From: an uncultured Rhizobiaceae group bacterium
GTDB taxonomy: Bacteria; Pseudomonadota; Alphaproteobacteria; Rhizobiales; Rhizobiaceae
DNA length: 10,140 nt
Reading direction: 5' to 3'
Assembly: GCA_937951455.1 (NCBI GenBank)
Contig: CALFBU010000221.1
Coordinates: 1 to 10,140 of the forward strand
The position numbers were made by a program, and so were the translations under genes. The notes beneath the pieces were generated by a model that saw only the letters and a list, made by a program, of their open reading frames with translations, was not told where the DNA came from and ran no database searches. Positions 7,861 to 10,140 of this stretch are shown in pieces. The stretch's first letter is position 1. Each line of letters begins with the position of its first letter.

Positions 7861-7881
7861 ACAAACTTTATGAAAGTTTGT
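7861..7881. repeat. Perfect 9-bp inverted repeat (hairpin or operator) in the leader
   Basis: ACAAACTTT (7861-7869) and AAAGTTTGT (7873-7881) are exact reverse complements around ATG. It lies 56 bp upstream of the start codon of the small His protein gene. The stem has few G-C pairs and is followed by a mixed pyrimidine stretch (TTCTTTCTTTTCCC) and not a T-run, so it is not a classic terminator. It could be a dimeric repressor operator or a leader hairpin. The symmetry is seen directly; the role is inferred. Confidence 0.6.
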
Positions 7882-7937
7882 GATCCATTCTTTCTTTTCC
7901 CAAATTTATGCAGTGATTTTAAAATAATGGAGTTTTC

Positions 7938-8168
7938 ATGCTGAGACTTTTTGTATTGCTGACAGGGTTTGTTCTTTCGTCACCTGCCTATGCACATTTG
8001 GGGCATGTGGGTGAATTGGCCGGACATGCGCATTGGGTCGGGCTGGGGGCAGTGATTGTCGCCGGTGCCTTGGCTGCAGCCATTGGAAAACTTACAGATC
8101 AGGTTTCTGATGAAGATGAGAATGAAGACGAGAATGAACTGGGTGAAGAAACGCCTGTTGAAGGATAA
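7938..8168 (+). CDS. Small exported/membrane-anchored His-containing protein (DUF6732-like)
   Basis: A 76-residue protein. Residues 1-19 form a signal peptide (MLRLFVLLTGFVLSSPAYA) with a standard A-x-A cleavage site, so the mature chain would begin with histidine: HLGHVGELAGHAHW (H20, H23, H30, H32). One hydrophobic segment follows (about 33-50), then a strongly acidic tail (54-76, with the repeat DENEDENE). From memory, the AH-x-GH...GHxHW block plus one membrane helix and an acidic tail resembles DUF6732 proteins of Rhodobacteraceae; no function is known. If the helix spans the membrane with the histidines outside, the acidic tail lies in the cytosol. It starts after GGAG at 5 nt spacing and ends 5 bp before cbiX, so it is almost certainly co-transcribed with the cobalt chelatase. 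A role in cobalt handling is an inference from the ligands and the neighbour. Confidence 0.8.
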   Translation: MLRLFVLLTGFVLSSPAYAHLGHVGELAGHAHWVGLGAVIVAGALAAAIGKLTDQVSDEDENEDENELGEETPVEG

Positions 8169-8173
8169 TCAGT

Positions 8174-9286
8174 ATGGCTGAAAAACTTGGAATTATGGTT
8201 TGTGGCCATGGCAGTCGCAATCAAAACGCTGCAAAAGAATTCTCCAAAGTTGCGAAAGGCTTGAAAGAGCTGTTTCCAACAACACCTGTTGAATATGGGT
8301 ATCTGGAGTTTTGTAATCCTGTTATTCATGCGGGGCTTGATAGCTTGCGTGACCAAGGCGTGACTAAAGTTTTGGCAGTTCCAGGTATGCTGTTTGCAGC
8401 AGGACACGCCAAGAATGACATTCCATCTGTTTTGAATACCTATGCTGCGCAAAACCCAGGTATGTCTGTTGAATATGGCCGTGAGCTTGGCGTTGATCTG
8501 AAAATGATCCGTGCAGCTGCTGCACGTATTCAGGAAGCCATTGATGCATGTGATACGGATGTGGCACCAGAAGAGACTTTGTTGATGGTTGTCGGCCGTG
8601 GTTCATCTGATCCAGACGCCAATTCCAACGTTTCCAAAGTGATGCGCATGGTCTGGGAAGGCATGGGCTTTGGTTGGGGTGAGACCTGTTATTCAGGGGT
8701 TACCTTTCCGCTTGTAGAGCCTGGGCTCGAACATGCAGCAAAGCTAGGCTACAAACGCATTATTGTTTTTCCGTATTTCTTGTTCACCGGTGTTTTGATT
8801 AAGCGTATTTATTCATACACCGATCAAGTTGCCGAGCGTCATCCTGATATTGAGTTTGTCAAGGCAGGTTATCTAAACGATCACCCGTTGGTGATCCAAA
8901 CGTTCCGCGACCGCGTTAACGAGATTGTTGAAGGCACGGCGGTTATGAATTGCCAAATGTGCAAGTATCGTGATCAGGTTTTGGGCTTCGAAGATCAAGT
9001 CGGTCTGGCTCAGGAAAGTCATCACCACCATGTTGAGGGCATCGGCGGTGGCTTGGAGAATTGTCCGTGCAAAGGTGATTGCGATGCGTCATGCCGTGAT
9101 GAAGATTTTTGCAAGAAACACGACCTGCCATGGACGCCACTTCATACCCATGATCATTCACACGATCATGACCACGAACACGGGCATGACCACTCGCACG
9201 ATCACAAACATGATCACGGTCATCACCACCATCCTTACCCGCATGCAGATCACCCACACGGGCCAAACAGCATGAAGAAAAGCTAG
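8174..9286 (+). CDS. cbiX: Long-form sirohydrochlorin cobaltochelatase CbiX with Cys cluster and His-rich tail
   Basis: CbiX inserts Co(II) into sirohydrochlorin (precorrin-2 level) in the cytosol. The 370 residues comprise two chelatase-like halves. The N-terminal half has the metal-site histidines H12 (CGHGSR) and H78 (GMLFAAGHAKNDIP). The C-terminal half, from about 140, has GRGSSD in place of GHGSR, so R replaces the histidine, and then FPYFLFTGVLIKRI. After it come M-x-C-x-x-C (C260, C263), which in characterised long CbiX proteins binds an Fe-S cluster, HHHH (283-286), five further cysteines (C297, C299, C303, C307, C313) and a tail with 20 His between 324 and 362. The ATG follows AAGGA and is 5 bp after the small His protein gene; cobH follows after 9 bp. 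Siroheme ferrochelation (SirB-like) is an alternative metal specificity, but the cob neighbours favour cobalt. Family assignment is very confident. Confidence 0.95.
   Translation: MAEKLGIMVCGHGSRNQNAAKEFSKVAKGLKELFPTTPVEYGYLEFCNPVIHAGLDSLRDQGVTKVLAVPGMLFAAGHAKNDIPSVLNTYAAQNPGMSVEYGRELGVDLKMIRAAAARIQEAIDACDTDVAPEETLLMVVGRGSSDPDANSNVSKVMRMVWEGMGFGWGETCYSGVTFPLVEPGLEHAAKLGYKRIIVFPYFLFTGVLIKRIYSYTDQVAERHPDIEFVKAGYLNDHPLVIQTFRDRVNEIVEGTAVMNCQMCKYRDQVLGFEDQVGLAQESHHHHVEGIGGGLENCPCKGDCDASCRDEDFCKKHDLPWTPLHTHDHSHDHDHEHGHDHSHDHKHDHGHHHHPYPHADHPHGPNSMKKS
9143..9259 (+). repeat. His-Asp repeat tract coding for the CbiX tail
   Basis: Within cbiX the codons CAT/CAC alternate with GAT/GAC and a few Ser, Glu, Gly and Lys codons, giving repeated HDH and HSHDH units (residues 324-362). 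At the DNA level this is an imperfect 6-bp repeat. Such tracts tend to expand and contract, so tail length may differ between strains. The tract probably stores or hands over cobalt or nickel, as His-rich tails do in other metallochaperones; that role is inferred. Confidence 0.85.
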
Positions 9287-9295
9287 GCTACGCAA

Positions 9296-9925
9296 ATGAG
9301 CGTTGCCGATTATATCAAAGACCCCGCAGAGATTTATCGCCAGTCTTTTGCGACGGTTGAGCATGAAGCTGGGCTAGGTGATTTGCCTTGCGATATGCGC
9401 CCTGTTGCTACGCGGCTTATTCATTCCTGCGGCATGATTGATGTCATTGATGATTTGGAATTTTCCGAAAACGCCATAAAAAATGGCAAGGCTGCGTTAT
9501 TGTCTGGTTGCCCAATTTATACCGATGTAGAAATGGTCAAGGCTGGTATTATTGAACGCCTGCTGCCTGCGGAAAACAAACTGATATGCAGTTTAAATGA
9601 TGAGCGTGTACCAAGCCATGCGAAGGCAATAGGCAATACGCGCTCTGCTGCTTCAGTTGATTTTTGGGATACTCTTGAGGGAGCCATCGTTGTTATCGGT
9701 AATGCACCTACCGCCTTATTTAGATTACTGGAGCGCATCGAAGAAGGTACGCCGAAGCCTGCTCTGGTAGTCGGAATTCCAGTGGGTTTCATTGGAGCTG
9801 TTGAGTCAAAACAGGCGCTTAGCGGAAATACTTCAGATTTGGATTTCGTCACCGTTCACGGAAGACGCGGCGGTTCTGCGATGGCGTCGAGTGTCCTTAA
9901 TGCCTTGGCAGGAGGTTTGGGTTAA
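9296..9925 (+). CDS. cobH: Precorrin-8X methylmutase CobH
   Basis: CobH moves the C-11 methyl group of precorrin-8X to C-12, giving hydrogenobyrinic acid, in the aerobic B12 pathway. The 209 residues equal the normal family length. The catalytic histidine is H43 in RPVATRLIHSCGM, in the same position as in Pseudomonas denitrificans CobH. Other family features are SGCPIYTDVEMVKAGI, RSAASVDFW, IGNAPTALFRLLE, VVGIPVGFIGAVESK and the C-terminal GRRGGSAMASSVLNAL. ATG 9296 is 9 bp after cbiX with a weak ribosome-binding site, so it may rely on coupling. Its stop TAA shares its last A with the ATG of the next gene (TAATG). The cobalt-corrin homologue CbiC has the same fold; the aerobic partners CobN and CobO in the window favour the CobH name, although an upstream CbiX makes the exact substrate less certain. 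Confidence 0.95.
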   Translation: MSVADYIKDPAEIYRQSFATVEHEAGLGDLPCDMRPVATRLIHSCGMIDVIDDLEFSENAIKNGKAALLSGCPIYTDVEMVKAGIIERLLPAENKLICSLNDERVPSHAKAIGNTRSAASVDFWDTLEGAIVVIGNAPTALFRLLERIEEGTPKPALVVGIPVGFIGAVESKQALSGNTSDLDFVTVHGRRGGSAMASSVLNALAGGLG

Positions 9926-10140
9926 TGGCAGAACGTCCGAAGCTCACGTTTAACATGATGTTGAACGCTTGGTATGGTATGTCGTTTGGGGTTGCTGTAG
10001 GTATCTTGATGCGCATGCCGGGGCCTGATGCGGTAGTGCCTGCGTTTGCGATTAATCTATGTGTCATGGCAGCGCTTTGGCTCGGGATTGCCATTGGTGA
10101 TCCGCAAGAAAAAAAGCGCGCTTATGCTGACATTTTTGCG
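9925..10140 (+). CDS. Unrecognised small membrane protein, N-terminal 72 residues (truncated by window edge)
   Basis: An open frame runs to the window end from ATG 9925, which overlaps the cobH stop by one base (TAATG), a coupling arrangement that strongly supports it being real. The 72 visible residues begin with a short polar stretch (MAERPKLTF). Two hydrophobic segments follow, about 15-30 (WYGMSFGVAVGILM) and 40-57 (AFAINLCVMAALWLGIAIG), joined by a short loop containing MRMPGPDAVVP. A charged stretch (DPQEKKRAYADIF) comes next. No signal-peptide cleavage site is obvious. It does not match any cobalamin methyltransferase that would be expected after cobH, such as CobI. I do not recognise the family. 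A role in corrinoid or cobalt handling at the membrane is only suggested by position. Confidence 0.72.
   Translation, partial: MAERPKLTFNMMLNAWYGMSFGVAVGILMRMPGPDAVVPAFAINLCVMAALWLGIAIGDPQEKKRAYADIFA

Larger units (their letters stand above)
7691..7937 (+). promoter_or_regulatory. Non-coding leader of the second cobalamin gene block
   Basis: This is a 247-bp stretch without a supportable gene. It holds a possible promoter (7738-7766), a TTGACCCAA word repeated exactly 80 bp apart (7738-7746 and 7818-7826), a GGTGC...AATAGGGAA segment (7811-7834) recalling one half of a cobalamin riboswitch core, a perfect 9-bp inverted repeat (7861-7881), and the ribosome-binding site GGAG (7929-7932) 5 nt before the next ATG. 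A B12-controlled leader would be expected here because B12 genes follow, but the conserved B12 box (a CCGCAACTG-like segment) is absent. No terminator for the TerB-like gene is evident. Confidence 0.5.

Noticed and set aside
7861..7894. Terminator for the TerB-like gene or attenuator
   Set aside because: The 9-bp stem has few G-C pairs and is followed by mixed T/C and not by a T-run; it also lies 170 bp from the stop.
7691..7937. A complete cobalamin riboswitch
   Set aside because: AATAGGGAA is present, but no B12 box (CCGCAACTG-like) follows it and the next bases do not form the expected core, so I list only a partial resemblance.
8943..9275. Out-of-frame open frames over the His-rich end of cbiX on both strands
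   Set aside because: They arise from the CAT/GAT repeats; the repetitive translated sequence has no family signature.

Overview
The window looks like chromosomal DNA from a moderate- to low-GC alphaproteobacterium. The evidence is the aerobic-type cobalamin enzymes (CobN, CobO, CobH), a long CbiX, and a multi-PAS soluble hybrid histidine kinase. Several marine Rhodospirillales-like or Rhodobacter-like lineages would fit; I cannot assign a genus. No mobile element, CRISPR array, tRNA or rRNA is visible.

Left block (1-3272, + strand). A tight run of four genes: the 3' end of cobN (large subunit of the late, ATP-dependent cobaltochelatase), a small GFA-family zinc protein, cobO (corrinoid adenosyltransferase) and ilvA (threonine ammonia-lyase). 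Junctions are a 4-nt overlap, 1 bp and 5 bp, so this is very probably one operon. It closes at a strong bidirectional terminator at 3286-3313.

Middle block (3335-7690). A 1267-residue cytosolic hybrid histidine kinase lies on the - strand, converging on ilvA. It has about five PAS-like domains, HisKA, HATPase and two receiver domains. Divergent from it is a TerB-like protein of 142 residues. Neither has a visible link to B12 synthesis, and they split the cobalamin genes into two blocks.

Right block (7691-10140, + strand). A 247-bp non-coding leader precedes a second cobalamin run. It contains a 9-bp perfect inverted repeat, a duplicated TTGACCCAA word and a fragment resembling part of a cobalamin riboswitch core. 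The genes are a 76-residue exported or membrane-anchored His-containing protein, cbiX with a C-terminal cysteine cluster and a 20-histidine tail, cobH, and the start of an unrecognised membrane protein whose ATG overlaps the cobH stop.

Together the two blocks cover cobalt insertion (CbiX early, CobN late), the precorrin-8X to hydrogenobyrinate rearrangement (CobH) and corrinoid adenosylation (CobO). The least described parts are the small His protein next to the metal-binding tail of CbiX, the GFA protein embedded between cobN and cobO, and the membrane protein after cobH.
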